From Desulfobulbaceae bacterium (GTDB lineage Bacteria > Desulfobacterota > Desulfobulbia > Desulfobulbales > Desulfocapsaceae), in assembly GCA_024640625.1 (NCBI GenBank), contig JAHEER010000011.1:1-64000 (forward strand): DNA of 64,000 nucleotides. The letters are read 5' to 3'. The notes below the pieces were generated by a model. That model ran no database searches, had not been told where the DNA came from, and saw only the letters and a list, made by a program, of their open reading frames with translations. The position numbers were made by a program, and so were the translations under genes. The stretch's first letter is position 1; every line of letters starts with the position of its first letter. Below are positions 44,258 to 54,008 of this stretch, piece by piece.

Positions 44258-45469
44258 TTAGCCTACCTTAGTAAAGGCTGATTCGATTCTCTCCAGGGCC
44301 CAGTCTATTTCTTCCTTGGTAATAACCAGGGGCGGTGCAAAACGGATGATGTGGTCATGGGTTTCCTTGCACAGTATGCCTGCCTCCAGCAACGCTTCAC
44401 AATAGGTGCGGGCGGGGCCGGCTTCGGGCAGAAGTTCCACTCCGATGAGCAGCCCCCTGCCGCGCACCTCACTGATCAGAGGGAAGTCGAGCTTCTTCAG
44501 GCCGCGCAAAAAGTATGTGCCCATCAGCGCCGCGTTCTCAATCATCTGCTCTTCGAGCAGGACCTTGAGGGCGGTGCGGGCCACCGCGCAGGCCAGCGGA
44601 TTGCCGCCGAAGGTGCTGCCGTGTTCGCCGGGCTGCAGCACGCTCATCACTTCGGTGTTCGACAACACCGCCGAGATAGGATAGCAGCCGCCGGCCAGGG
44701 CTTTGCCGACGAGCGTCAGGTCGGCCTCGATCTTTTCATGCTCTTCTGCCAGCATCTTGCCCGTTCGCCCCAGACCGGTCTGGATCTCATCCAGGATCAG
44801 GGCAACGTTGTACTTGGTGCAGATCGATCTGACCTCTTTCAGGTAGCCCGGGGGAGGAATTATCACACCTGCCTCCCCCTGGATGGGCTCCACCAGAAAG
44901 CCGACGGTGTTTTCCGTGATGGCCGCTTCCAGAGCCCCTGCATCGCCGAACGGCACAATCTTGAAACCCGGCGTGAAGGGGCCGAAACCGGCCCGTGAAC
45001 TGCCGTCCGTGCTGAACCCCACGATGGTGATCGTGCGACCGTGAAAGTTGTTGCGGCAGACGATGATCTCCGCCAGATCTTCGGCAACTCCCTTGATCTG
45101 GTACCCCCATTTGCGCACCACCTTGATGGCGGTCTCCACGGCCTCGGCCCCGCTGTTCATGGGCAGCACCTTGTGAGAGTTGGTCAGCGTACACAGTTCC
45201 TCGTACAGCGGCCCCAGCTGATCATTGCGGAAGGCCCTGGAGGTAAGGGTCAGCAATTGCGACTGGTCATTCATCGCCTGGACGATTTTGGGGTGACAGT
45301 GTCCCTGGTTCACCGCCGAATAGGACGACAGACAGTCCATATATTTGTTGCCGTTCACATCCCAGACCCAGACCCTCTCGCCGCGGTGCAGAACCACATT
45401 GAGGGGCTTGTAGTTGTGGGCTCCAAATGTCTCCTCAAGCTCTATATAGTGCTGGTGTTTCATCGTCAC
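44258..45469 (-). CDS. rocD: Ornithine aminotransferase
   Basis: 403 residues, full length. PLP fold type I, class III; moves the delta-amino group of ornithine to 2-oxoglutarate, giving glutamate semialdehyde. Seen: [40 protein letters not shown] near 103, [14 protein letters not shown] near 140, [17 protein letters not shown] near 194, [13 protein letters not shown] near 226 and the PLP lysine in [20 protein letters not shown] near 256. It could feed carbon released by the transcarbamylase pathway (ornithine) into central metabolism. Confidence 0.93.
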   Translation of the reverse strand: MTMKHQHYIELEETFGAHNYKPLNVVLHRGERVWVWDVNGNKYMDCLSSYSAVNQGHCHPKIVQAMNDQSQLLTLTSRAFRNDQLGPLYEELCTLTNSHKVLPMNSGAEAVETAIKVVRKWGYQIKGVAEDLAEIIVCRNNFHGRTITIVGFSTDGSSRAGFGPFTPGFKIVPFGDAGALEAAITENTVGFLVEPIQGEAGVIIPPPGYLKEVRSICTKYNVALILDEIQTGLGRTGKMLAEEHEKIEADLTLVGKALAGGCYPISAVLSNTEVMSVLQPGEHGSTFGGNPLACAVARTALKVLLEEQMIENAALMGTYFLRGLKKLDFPLISEVRGRGLLIGVELLPEAGPARTYCEALLEAGILCKETHDHIIRFAPPLVITKEEIDWALERIESAFTKVG

Positions 45470-45935
45470 TCCTGTGCTGGACTGTCTTCTGTTAGCATGG
45501 GTGCCGGCTCAGCTCGTCATTGCCCTTATCCCGCGGCCACCAGGTAGACGGGCCGCGGCGTTGCGGGAACTTTGAGATGGCTGTCGCTGAATCGGATCAC
45601 CCCATTTCCTCCAGTCGACCTCTGTGATAGCCGATTTTTAAACAAGGTGGGGGAAGCGCATCATACCAGGAGAGGGCGGTGAGAAGAGAACAACCACAAG
45701 CGGAGGTTGGTCAACTCGATCCCCAGTAAACTTGGCTTCGTTATTGCCGATAAATTATACATTTTTGGCGGATTATCAATTTCTTATCGGAAGATGCAGG
45801 ACATCTCTGAGGATACGAATCCGCTATGCGTAACGCCGTACTGCCGGGGCAAAGAAATTTCGGAAATTTTTTAAAAAGATGAAATAATAGAGAGAGAAAG
45901 ATCAGCAGTGTCCTTCCATTATCGTGGGGGCGCAT
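45470..45935. other. Intergenic region, divergent promoters
   Basis: 466 bases between rocD (-) and the threonine dehydrogenase gene (+). No gene remnant or repeat recognised. GGGGG at 45926-45930 serves the downstream start. Confidence 0.5.
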
Positions 45936-46895
45936 ATGAAAAAAATTCTTGTCATCGGGGCCGCGGGGCAGATTGGTTCGGAACTTACCGTGGCGCTGCG
46001 CGAGCGCTACGGCGGCGATCACGTGGTTGCCGCCGGCAGAAAGACGAAGCCCGCTGAACAACTGCTGCATTCCGGGCCCTTTGAATGGGTCGACTGTCTT
46101 GCCGCGGCACCACTGGCGCGGGTGGTGAAGAAGTACAGGATCGACACCATCTATCATCTGGCGGCCATCCTCTCCGCGGTTGCCGAAGCCGACCCTGGAC
46201 TGGCCTGGAACGTCAACATCAGCGGCCTCTATAACGTCCTCGAAGTAGCCCGCGAGCACCGCTGCGCCCTCTTCGTGCCCAGCTCGATTGGCGCCTTCGG
46301 CGCCTCCACACCGCTGGACAACACCCCCCAAGTTACCATCCAGCGGCCTTCAACCATGTACGGGGTCACCAAGGTCGCCGGCGAACTGCTGTGTGATTAC
46401 TACCACGCCCGCTTCGGTCTCGATACCCGCGGAGTGCGCTTTCCCGGCATTATCTCCCACGCGACCCTTCCCGGCGGAGGCACCACCGATTACGCGGTCG
46501 AGATCTATTACGAGGCCATCAGGCAGAAGCGCTACACCTGCAATCTGCCAGCCGGCACCTTTCTGGATATGATGTACATGCCCGACGCCATCAAGGCCGC
46601 CATTACTCTCATGGAAGCCGACCCGGCCCGCCTGGTGCACCGCAATGCCTTCAACATCACCGCCATGAACTTCGATCCGGAACTTATCGCCGCCTCCATC
46701 CGTACCCACATTCCCGAGTTCACCATGGACTATGAAGTGGATCCGGTGAAGGCTAAAATCGCCGCCTCCTGGCCCAACTGCATGGATGATTCCGCCGCCC
46801 GGGAACAATGGGGCTGGAAGCCTGACTATGACCTGGAGGCGATGACCGGCGATATGCTTGCGGCGCTCTCAAAAAAACTGCAACCCCAGGAGTAA
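45936..46895 (+). CDS. SDR-type L-threonine 3-dehydrogenase (NAD-dependent epimerase fold)
   Basis: 319 residues from ATG 45936 (a GTG four codons earlier is less likely). Extended short-chain dehydrogenase: NAD motif IGAAGQIGSEL near residue 8, TIYHLAAILSAVAEADPGLA near 70, VPSSIGAFG near 113 and catalytic Tyr-Lys in PSTMYGVTKVAGELLCDYY near 138. The fold, length and a downstream 2-amino-3-ketobutyrate CoA ligase indicate oxidation of threonine to 2-amino-3-ketobutyrate, as in the short-chain Tdh enzymes rather than the zinc type. Confidence 0.87.
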   Translation: MKKILVIGAAGQIGSELTVALRERYGGDHVVAAGRKTKPAEQLLHSGPFEWVDCLAAAPLARVVKKYRIDTIYHLAAILSAVAEADPGLAWNVNISGLYNVLEVAREHRCALFVPSSIGAFGASTPLDNTPQVTIQRPSTMYGVTKVAGELLCDYYHARFGLDTRGVRFPGIISHATLPGGGTTDYAVEIYYEAIRQKRYTCNLPAGTFLDMMYMPDAIKAAITLMEADPARLVHRNAFNITAMNFDPELIAASIRTHIPEFTMDYEVDPVKAKIAASWPNCMDDSAAREQWGWKPDYDLEAMTGDMLAALSKKLQPQE

Positions 46896-46898
46896 GAG

Positions 46899-48125
46899 AT
46901 GTCCCTAGACAGATTGAACGCGGTCCTCAAAGGTGCGGTCGATGAGCTCAAGGCCAGGGGGACCGCCAAGGCTCAGGAGATGGTGGTCACCGGGATCAAA
47001 CCGGCCAGCGTAGAAAACGGCCCGCGCTACTTTATTGAGGGGTGTGGCGACAGGGAATTCATCAGGATGAATTCCAATTCCTACCTGGGCATTTCCATGG
47101 CGCCGGAAGTGATCGCAGCCGAAGAGGCAGCCGCCAGGGAATTCGGCACGGGACCGGGTGCGGTCCGCTTCATCAGTGGTACCTATGAGGCGCATACCGA
47201 TCTGGAGGCCCAACTGGCCCGTTTCCACGGCAGGGGGGCGGGTCTGCTCTTCTCCTCGGCCTACGTTACCAGCCTCGGGGTGCTCATGCCCCTGGCCACC
47301 GGAGACACCGTCTACATCAGCGATGAGCTGAACCACAACTGCATCATCCAGGCCATGCGCCTGTCGCGTCCCCAGGGCAAAGCCATCTACCGGCACAATG
47401 ACATGGTCGACCTAGAAGTCAAATTGGATGAATGGGCAGGAAAGGCGAAACGGGCCCTGGTCGTCACCGACGGGATCTTCAGCATGCGCGGCGATCACGC
47501 GCCCCTGCAGGAGTTCACAGCGATCTGTGCGAAGTACACGGACCGGTTCGAGGAAGGACTGCTCACCGTCATGGACGACTCCCACGGCGTCGGCGGCTTT
47601 GGTCCGACGGGACGAGGTACGGAGGAGTACTGCGGGGTCCAGGTTGATGTGCTCATCGGCACCCTGGGCAAGGCCTTTGGCGTCAATGGCGGCTACGTGG
47701 TCACCTCGCCGGAAATCATCGACTACCTGCGTCAGACCGCGCCCATGTATATCTACTCAAACCCGATCACCGTGGCCGAGGCAAAGGCGGCCAGCGCAGC
47801 CCTGAAGCTGTTGGACAGCCCCAGGGGCTTGAAAATTCTGGAGCACCTGCGGGCGATGACCACACGGTTCCAGGCGGGTCTTGAAACACATGGATATGAG
47901 ACCATACCGGGCGATCATCCCGTGGTGCCGCTCATGGTCCGTGATACTGCCAGAACGGCGGATCTGGTCCGCTTCCTCGCCGAGCGCGGAGTACTGGCCA
48001 CAGGGTTGAATTTTCCCGTGGTCCCCAAGGGCGACGAGGAGATCCGTTTCCAGGTTAATGCCGATCACCAGCCGGCCGACATCGATTATGTACTCGAAGT
48101 GCTCAGGGACTATAGAGCGCGCTAG
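46899..48125 (+). CDS. kbl: 2-amino-3-ketobutyrate CoA ligase (glycine C-acetyltransferase) family
   Basis: 408 residues, starting 3 bases after the dehydrogenase stop. PLP alpha-oxoamine synthase family: NSNSYLGISMAPEVIAAEEA near residue 47, GTGPGAVRFISGTYEAHTDL near 77, VMDDSHGVGGFGPTGRG near 221, and the PLP lysine in IGTLGKAFGVNGGYV near 253. With the upstream gene it splits threonine to glycine and acetyl-CoA. Slightly longer than E. coli Kbl (398), fitting a close relative. Confidence 0.9.
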   Translation: MSLDRLNAVLKGAVDELKARGTAKAQEMVVTGIKPASVENGPRYFIEGCGDREFIRMNSNSYLGISMAPEVIAAEEAAAREFGTGPGAVRFISGTYEAHTDLEAQLARFHGRGAGLLFSSAYVTSLGVLMPLATGDTVYISDELNHNCIIQAMRLSRPQGKAIYRHNDMVDLEVKLDEWAGKAKRALVVTDGIFSMRGDHAPLQEFTAICAKYTDRFEEGLLTVMDDSHGVGGFGPTGRGTEEYCGVQVDVLIGTLGKAFGVNGGYVVTSPEIIDYLRQTAPMYIYSNPITVAEAKAASAALKLLDSPRGLKILEHLRAMTTRFQAGLETHGYETIPGDHPVVPLMVRDTARTADLVRFLAERGVLATGLNFPVVPKGDEEIRFQVNADHQPADIDYVLEVLRDYRAR

Positions 48126-48431
48126 TCCGGGACCGCAGAACTTCGCTTCGACCGGACGACTCAGGGGGACCGGCATACCATCCGGGAATCTGCTGGTGCA
48201 CCTTCGCCAGGTAAAGGTTTTGCTTTCCTGTCAGCCGCCTGGCCTGCCGGCAAGGCTCAACGGCAGTAATAATTTCCCCTCTGTCGACTAATCTCTCTGG
48301 AGGTATAGAACCTCGTCAGTAGAATTACGCACATCACCACATCGTTCCGTTTATCGCTCTGATTTGGTGGTTATTCTTTAAGTATACCGGACAGTGGTCA
48401 GAGGTATTCAATTCCTTCGGGAGGAATTGCT
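48126..48431. other. Intergenic region
   Basis: 306 bases. No gene or structural RNA recognised. It ends with the ribosome-binding site CGGGAGGAATT of the next gene. Confidence 0.5.
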
Positions 48432-48899
48432 ATGAACGGTATGCTTCAGAAGGTGCTCCTCATTCTTGTATTAATTCCCCTCCTGTTGTTGATCTTTTTT
48501 ATTCAAACTGCTGAACTCCAGATTTTTCAGAGCAAGAAGGGATCCACTGACCATCAAAGCGAGCCATTGTGCGCTCGTGAATACTCTGCAAAGGATCTCA
48601 TCAGCCCTCACGCGCACGTGTTTTACAACAGGATCGGACTGAAAGACGAGATCAGCATTTACCATCCGCTGAGAGAACTGCGTGCCGTCGCACCATCAAA
48701 AACGGAAACTGTCGAGGACTTAATAGAGAACCTATCGATATGGGTTCCCAACATTTATTTTGAGCAGTTTCTGGTATATCCACGGTGCATCATCATTCTT
48801 GAGACCGGCATAAATGACGACGGAAAAGCTGAAGTGAGATTCGGGGTGGCGATGGAATGTACTTATAAATCAACTTTGCCCGATCAGCTTTCAATATAG
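48432..48899 (+). CDS. Membrane-anchored protein of unknown function
   Basis: 155 residues from ATG 48432, with GGGAGGAATTGCT upstream. One N-terminal membrane helix (VLLILVLIPLLLLIFFIQTA) followed by a mixed soluble domain (SAKDLISPHAHVFYNRIGLK, PNIYFEQFLVYPRCIIILET). Two cysteines (residues near 47 and 118). No family recognised. Confidence 0.65.
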   Translation: MNGMLQKVLLILVLIPLLLLIFFIQTAELQIFQSKKGSTDHQSEPLCAREYSAKDLISPHAHVFYNRIGLKDEISIYHPLRELRAVAPSKTETVEDLIENLSIWVPNIYFEQFLVYPRCIIILETGINDDGKAEVRFGVAMECTYKSTLPDQLSI

Positions 48900-49067
48900 G
48901 AATATCGTGACCTCAGCTCAGCCTATCGGCGGCTGGGACACTGCCACATTGTCGCATTTACCGGTTAGTAATCGTGGAGGATTTTTATCACGCTTTCTGG
49001 TGATGGAGTGGTGCTGAGCTCTATCTGTGATTTATGCTTTCTTGAAGCGGTGGACCCGGTGCGTTGA

Positions 49068-49898
49068 CTAGGCTACCTGATTGCCAATATCTGTGTGCTG
49101 GATATTGAACTCTGTAAAATCTCTGATTGCGGCGAAGAGATTTCTGCGAAGGTGGGCAATTCTGTGGTGGCAGACTTCAAGATTGTCAGGATCATACCAC
49201 TCGGGAGCGAGATAGCTTCTACGATTCACTTCTATCTGGATCCAGGGGAGGTTTTTACTGTGTTGCCTTACAATATAGCCTCCCAGGAAAGGGCTGTTGA
49301 GTACAATGCTGTGGGCCTCTTCCGGAAACTGTTCTTTCAGGAATTGACTCAATGAGCGTATCATCTCAGGCGGACAGGTCAGCCGCCGTCCCTTGACCTT
49401 GTTGCCCTGCCGATCTCCCCGATTGCTCAAACAGATAAATGGCCGCCGCTTTTCCGGAAGGGGGCTGTTGGTCGGCGCCTTATCCAGCATTGTGTGGCAG
49501 TCCAGGCCGCAGAGCAAGTGAGGTTGCCTGCTCCGGCGCTCCAGACCGTCGTGGTAGGGTTTGTAATATTTCTTTAAGAGCAGACGAAGCGTGTCGTTGT
49601 TGGGGATCCGGTTTTTTCGGTAGATTCCCTTTCCGGTGACGGTGTGACTTTTGATCACTCCATCCTGGTTTACCGGGGGAAGATCATCCGGTGACCGGTT
49701 GAGATCGATCGTCGCGCGGGCGATGGCGGTTTCGAAATAGTGGGCCACATCATATCTGAAATCATAGATCTCCCTGGTTAACGGATCACCGTCACTGAAG
49801 ATGTCGCTGCGAGACAGCAGGGTCTGATTGGACATCTCGGGGGCAATTATTTCGCCTCCGTGGGGTACAGAAACTATGATTGGCAGTTTTGCTCTCAT
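49068..49898 (-). CDS. N-formylglutamate amidohydrolase family protein
   Basis: 276 residues. Zinc hydrolase fold related to HutG and HydA-like deformylases. Seen: IIVSVPHGGEIIAP at the start (S-x-P-H-x-G), SDGDPLTREIYDF, IDLNRSPDD near 68, GLDCHTM near 131 and IQIEVNRRSYL near 226, the metal and substrate-binding positions of the family. Substrate is an N-formyl or related acyl amino acid; no histidine-utilisation genes are near. Confidence 0.8.
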   Translation of the reverse strand: MRAKLPIIVSVPHGGEIIAPEMSNQTLLSRSDIFSDGDPLTREIYDFRYDVAHYFETAIARATIDLNRSPDDLPPVNQDGVIKSHTVTGKGIYRKNRIPNNDTLRLLLKKYYKPYHDGLERRSRQPHLLCGLDCHTMLDKAPTNSPLPEKRRPFICLSNRGDRQGNKVKGRRLTCPPEMIRSLSQFLKEQFPEEAHSIVLNSPFLGGYIVRQHSKNLPWIQIEVNRRSYLAPEWYDPDNLEVCHHRIAHLRRNLFAAIRDFTEFNIQHTDIGNQVA

Positions 49899-50204
49899 TG
49901 TGGCGCCCTACAGTGCAAGAGAAACTCAGAGGAACAACGGCGGTATAACGGGGAAATTCCACAACTGGCAAATCCATTACATTCCGGTTATGTCGCATAA
50001 TAATCAAAAATGGAGAAATGTGCAATAGACCGGCATCACACCGCATGCCAGCGTGTCGCTAAAATGTAGCCAGATGTCCCGAGACGGGTCCTGAGCTGAT
50101 CTGCTTGAGCGGGCTGGTAAAGAAACAGATCCTGTCGCCGTCGATGCTGCTGCCGAGTGCATCTTTTGGGGTGCACCCGGGGAGGCTGAAAAGACGCAAA
50201 AGCC

Positions 50205-52289
50205 TCAGACGAATACCTGCTGAGCAGTTATCGGTGCACTGCCTTTGTCCGGCTTTTTACGTAGGTAGGTGGAGTCGGGCTGCATCTCCCACGAGTTGGT
50301 GTTGTCCGACTCATACACCGAAAGAATGTGCTCCAGTTCTCTCTTAATCTCTTTGTCGAGAACGGGCATTACCGATTCCATGCGCCGGTCGAGATTTCTT
50401 TTCATCCAGTCAGCGGAACCGATCAGCAGGATCGGCTCGCCGCCATTTTCGAAACGGTAGATACGGCTGTGTTCCAGAAAGCGTCCAAGAATGGAGTACA
50501 CCCTGATATTTTCAGACAAGCCCTCGACCCCGGCGCGCAGGCTGCACAGTCCCCTGACATTCAGGGAGATCACCACTCCGGCCTGACTGGCTAGATACAG
50601 TTCGCGGATGATTTTTCGATCCTGGAGCTGGTTTATCTTAGCCTTGATACCGGCTGGTTTACCCGCTTGATGGTGTAAAACTTCCTGTCTGATCAGTTCG
50701 GTGAAGCGTTGTCGCATATTGTGCGGGGCGACCAGCAGCAGGTTGTAGTCCTGGGGTGGAATGGCGCCGGTCAGCTCGTTGAAGAGCTTGGCCACGTCTT
50801 CGCCCAGTTCATCATTGCAGCTGATCACGCCAAGATCTTCATAGAGGCGGGCAGTTCCAGTATGGTAATTGCCGGTGCCCACGTGCACATAGCGCCGGAT
50901 TCCATTTGGTTCCTCGCGCACCACCATGGCCAGTTTCACATGAGTCTTCAAGTGCTCGACGCCGTAGACCACGTGGGCGCCTGCCTGTTCCAGCTGCTTG
51001 CCCCATTCGATATTGGGCGCTTCATCAAATCTGGCGGTGATTTCCACCAGCACCGCCACTTGTTTGCCGCGCCGGGCTGCGTCCATTAAAGCTCTGATGA
51101 TCGGGGATTCGTTGGAGGTCCGATAGATGGTCAGCTTAATGGCCAGCACCTGTGGATCAGCGGCGGCATGCTGGAGCAGGCTGAGGATCGAAGTATCGAA
51201 ATCGTGATAGGGCAGGTGAACGAGAATATCCCGCTTTTGGATTTCCTTAAAAAAGGCCTGATGATCTTCGGGTCCAATTTTTCTCAACCGGGGGTGCGGT
51301 ACAGGATGATGAGGCTGATCGCGGAGATGTTCCTTACCCGCTATTTTCAATCCCAGGAGATCGGAGCAGCCGATGAGCCCGCGGATGGGCATCACTTGAG
51401 CATGGTCGATACGCAGCTGCTCAACCAGCCAGTCGCAGAGCTCCTTGGGGATTGAATCGCTCACCTCCAGGCGCACGATGCCGGCGAATTTCCGATAGTT
51501 CAATTCGGCGGTGACCATGCTGATGATGCTGCCCGGCGGGAGTTCATCGGCAGAGTGATCATCAAGTCGGGCACGGTCCCAGGGGTTGTCCTTGGCAGCC
51601 CGGGTCACGCGAAAAAAATTGGTGTCAAAGGATGACGCCTTGGGAAAAAGGAAATGGAGGTTGTGGGCGATCACCTGTTCTAGCGGTACCAAGCCTTTTT
51701 CCTTGGGCAGCGCCACCCAGCGGCTTCTGTTGGAAGGTACTTTGAGACGAACGAAGCGCGTCCGGCCTTCGGGGTTATTTATTGTGATGGCCAGGTTGAA
51801 GCTCAGATTGCTGATAAAGGGAAAAGGGTGAGCCGCATCGACGGCCAAAGGGGTCAGAATCGGCAGCACCGACTTCTTGAAATAGTTCTGGAGATATTTC
51901 TGGTCTGTCTTGCTGAGCGACTGATAATCGTAGATATGGATCGCTTCCGCAGCCAGGGCGGGGCGGAGGACATCCTCTATGAGATCGTCCAGTATCCCGG
52001 TCTGGATCTGCAGCTCCTTCCAGCAGAGCGCCAACTCCTCCCCGGGAGTGTGGCCGTCGTATCCTATATGATGTGGTTTTTTTTTGATTTTCTGATGCAG
52101 TCCGCCCATCCGCTTCATGACGAACTCGTCGTAAATCATGCCCATGATGCCGGCAAATTTCACCCTTTCGAGAAGCGGCAGGGAGGTGTCTTCTACCAGT
52201 TCGAGAACCCTCCGGGCAAACGACAACCAGCTCAACTCGCGGTTGATGTAGGCATCATAGGCGTCTACGTCATGAATCGTCGCACTCAT
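50205..52289 (-). CDS. ppk1: Polyphosphate kinase 1
   Basis: 694 residues, full length. Polymerises the terminal phosphate of ATP into polyphosphate, reversibly. Seen: INRELSWLSFARRVLELVED at the N-terminus, HPFPFISNLSFNLAI near 182, LPYHDFDTSILSLLQHAAAD near 369, and KTHVKLAMVVREEPN then RYVHVGTGNYHTGTARLYED near 465, where the first His of the last block's region is the phospho-histidine site. The C-terminus LIGSADWMKRNLDRRMESVM is standard. Confidence 0.95.
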   Translation of the reverse strand: MSATIHDVDAYDAYINRELSWLSFARRVLELVEDTSLPLLERVKFAGIMGMIYDEFVMKRMGGLHQKIKKKPHHIGYDGHTPGEELALCWKELQIQTGILDDLIEDVLRPALAAEAIHIYDYQSLSKTDQKYLQNYFKKSVLPILTPLAVDAAHPFPFISNLSFNLAITINNPEGRTRFVRLKVPSNRSRWVALPKEKGLVPLEQVIAHNLHFLFPKASSFDTNFFRVTRAAKDNPWDRARLDDHSADELPPGSIISMVTAELNYRKFAGIVRLEVSDSIPKELCDWLVEQLRIDHAQVMPIRGLIGCSDLLGLKIAGKEHLRDQPHHPVPHPRLRKIGPEDHQAFFKEIQKRDILVHLPYHDFDTSILSLLQHAAADPQVLAIKLTIYRTSNESPIIRALMDAARRGKQVAVLVEITARFDEAPNIEWGKQLEQAGAHVVYGVEHLKTHVKLAMVVREEPNGIRRYVHVGTGNYHTGTARLYEDLGVISCNDELGEDVAKLFNELTGAIPPQDYNLLLVAPHNMRQRFTELIRQEVLHHQAGKPAGIKAKINQLQDRKIIRELYLASQAGVVISLNVRGLCSLRAGVEGLSENIRVYSILGRFLEHSRIYRFENGGEPILLIGSADWMKRNLDRRMESVMPVLDKEIKRELEHILSVYESDNTNSWEMQPDSTYLRKKPDKGSAPITAQQVFV

Positions 52290-52320
52290 AGTGACGGTCG
52301 GTGAGGAATAACGAATAGTT

Positions 52321-52611
52321 CTAAACTACCGGTTCGAACACCTCGTAAAAGGTCCGTTCCCCAATCAGGCTGTCGATGTCGTTCTGAATCGATTTTCTTT
52401 CGGGGTTGTTGAACCAGGCGTTCCAGTCATCCTCGGTTTCCCAGACGCTGACGACCATAAAATCGTCCTGGTCCTCCCTGCTCTGCAGAGTGTTGGTAGA
52501 AATATAACCGGGTTGTCTCTGGGCTCGCTTATTCATCTCCGCCAGAAGAGGGACAAGCTTGTCGGGTTGATTCATCCTGAATCTTCTTTTAATTACCACG
52601 TGGACTGGCAT
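52321..52611 (-). CDS. Antibiotic biosynthesis monooxygenase (ABM) domain protein
   Basis: 96 residues; one ABM/dimeric alpha-beta barrel domain. Seen: VHVVIKRRFRMNQPDKLVPL, YISTNTLQSREDQDDFMVVS and WETEDDWNAWFNNPERKSIQ. Family members are small dimeric mono-oxygenases or heme-linked proteins, often of unknown substrate. It sits just upstream of ppk1 on the same strand, spacing 31 bases. Confidence 0.8.
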   Translation of the reverse strand: MPVHVVIKRRFRMNQPDKLVPLLAEMNKRAQRQPGYISTNTLQSREDQDDFMVVSVWETEDDWNAWFNNPERKSIQNDIDSLIGERTFYEVFEPVV

Positions 52612-52770
52612 CCATTTCCCCCTTGTTTGATCTGATTATCGGTTTGAGACATACATGCGAAATATACAGTAATCACTCGATTCCTTTCAGGAATCAAAAT
52701 TTTCTTTAGCCTGGCAGGAAGAGAGTGAAATACGACGGATCCAATTATATACAAAAACGGTTACTATACA

Positions 52771-52893
52771 TAGCGATATAAGTCCAATCCATCCCCTCAT
52801 CAGCGTTGCTGGCTGTGGTGGTTGCGCACCGCGCTACCAGGCTGCTCCGCCGGCCCTCAAGGATGATTATTGTTGGGGCAAGGGCTGTTGTGT
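52771..52893. repeat. Dispersed repeat, copy 3
   Basis: Begins TAGCGATATAAGTCCAATCC and shares GCGCTACCAGGCTGCTCC and GCCGGC with copies 1 and 2. The right part is shorter and more diverged than in copies 1 and 2. It lies between the ABM and VOC genes. Confidence 0.8.
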
Positions 52894-52987
52894 AAATTCA
52901 TGTGCCCGGCTGAGCGCCGCGCTGGTGCGTCGGTAGCCGTGATTAATCATTATCGGAATATCTCACCGAAGTGAGGAGGCGATTGAT

Positions 52988-53365
52988 ATGAACAGAAATG
53001 CGGTGGGCTGGTTTGAAATCTATGTCAAGGATATGGGTCGGGCCAGGAAATTTTACGAAACGGTCCTCGAGGTCAAGCTCGAGGAACTCCAGGCGCCGTT
53101 CCCGGATATCGAGATGTACTGTTTCCCGATGTTCGAGGACGGACCCGGCGCTGCCGGAGCCCTGGTTAAAAAAGAGGGTCTCAGTTCCGACGGCATGGGC
53201 GTGCTGATTTATTTCAGCAGCAAGGATTGCGCGGTCGAGGCTGCCCGGGTGGGTGACAACGGGGGAAGACTGGTCCAGGACAAGATGGCAATAGGCATTT
53301 ACGGCTATATCGCCATCGCCGTCGACACCGAGGGCAATATGTTCGGGATACATTCACGGCACTAG
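52988..53365 (+). CDS. VOC-family (glyoxalase/bleomycin-resistance fold) protein
   Basis: 125 residues from ATG 52988, with GAGGAGGCGATT upstream. One VOC domain: VGWFEIYVKDMGRARKFYET, PDIEMYCFPMFEDG, GVLIYFSSKDCAVEAARV, IGIYGYIAIAVDTEGNMFGI near the end. The usual metal His/Glu pair is only partly visible (E in WFEIY and the C-terminal HS), so a metal-binding role is unsure. Typical of small lyase or resistance proteins of unknown ligand. Confidence 0.82.
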   Translation: MNRNAVGWFEIYVKDMGRARKFYETVLEVKLEELQAPFPDIEMYCFPMFEDGPGAAGALVKKEGLSSDGMGVLIYFSSKDCAVEAARVGDNGGRLVQDKMAIGIYGYIAIAVDTEGNMFGIHSRH

Positions 53366-53415
53366 GAGCTGCTGAAGATGTGGTTATCTCCGGGCAGTCC
53401 AGCGGCACGGCAGAG

Positions 53416-53441
53416 GGGCTGCGAAAATGGTCTTGCAGCCC
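53416..53441. other. Hairpin between convergent genes
   Basis: GGGCTGC pairs with GCAGCCC across a 12-base loop. There is no T-run on either side, so it could be a weak terminator or a transcript-stabilising stem. Confidence 0.35.
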
Positions 53442-53492
53442 TGAAACACAGACAATGTTGTGGAAATTCTCAAGTGATTACGGGAGGTCTAC

Positions 53493-53993
53493 TCAATCCA
53501 TGGGCACCACTGCATAGCCCTGGGCCTGATAACCCACCAGTGAGACGTAGCCGTTGCCGACAATGGTGACTTGGGGAAGAAAGTCGTCGGGTGCTATATC
53601 ATGCATGCCGGCGGCAATTGCGCATTGCTCGATCACCACCCCGCGGTCTGAGAACCGTTTGACCCACTCCTGGATCTTTTTCTTGTTGTCGATCTCTTCT
53701 TCCAGTACGTAATGATCATCTTCGGTGATAAATCGACTGGCGTGGCCGCGGACACCGATAACCGCGTTCACCTCCAGGCCGGACTCCTCCAGCGTTCTGA
53801 TGGTCCTGTCCAGCAGATCCATTCTAACGACCAGCAGCGCGTCGTCTGTGAGGCTCACATCAAAATAGATGGAAGTCTTCTGCACCCCGTCAAGGGCGCG
53901 GCTGTTGTCAAACTCTGCCTGTGAGGCCGCCGCTGCCGACAGGCTTCCAAGCGTGAAGCACATAACCAGTAAATAGGTAAATAGGTCTTTCAT
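53493..53993 (-). CDS. Exported DsrE-like protein
   Basis: 166 residues from ATG 53993. A signal peptide (YLLVMCFTLGSLSAAAASQA) precedes a DsrE/DsrF-like alpha-beta domain: SIYFDVSLTDDALLVVRMDL, AVIGVRGHASRFITEDD and RGVVIEQCAIAAG, with one cysteine near residue 125 at a common sulfur-carrier position of the family, then LPQVTIVGNGYVSLVGYQAQ. DsrE proteins normally act in the cytoplasm; this one is exported, so a periplasmic sulfur-carrier role is an inference. A second small gene lies 15 bases upstream. Confidence 0.78.
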   Translation of the reverse strand: MKDLFTYLLVMCFTLGSLSAAAASQAEFDNSRALDGVQKTSIYFDVSLTDDALLVVRMDLLDRTIRTLEESGLEVNAVIGVRGHASRFITEDDHYVLEEEIDNKKKIQEWVKRFSDRGVVIEQCAIAAGMHDIAPDDFLPQVTIVGNGYVSLVGYQAQGYAVVPMD

Positions 53994-54008
53994 AAGCACA
54001 CCCAAAGC

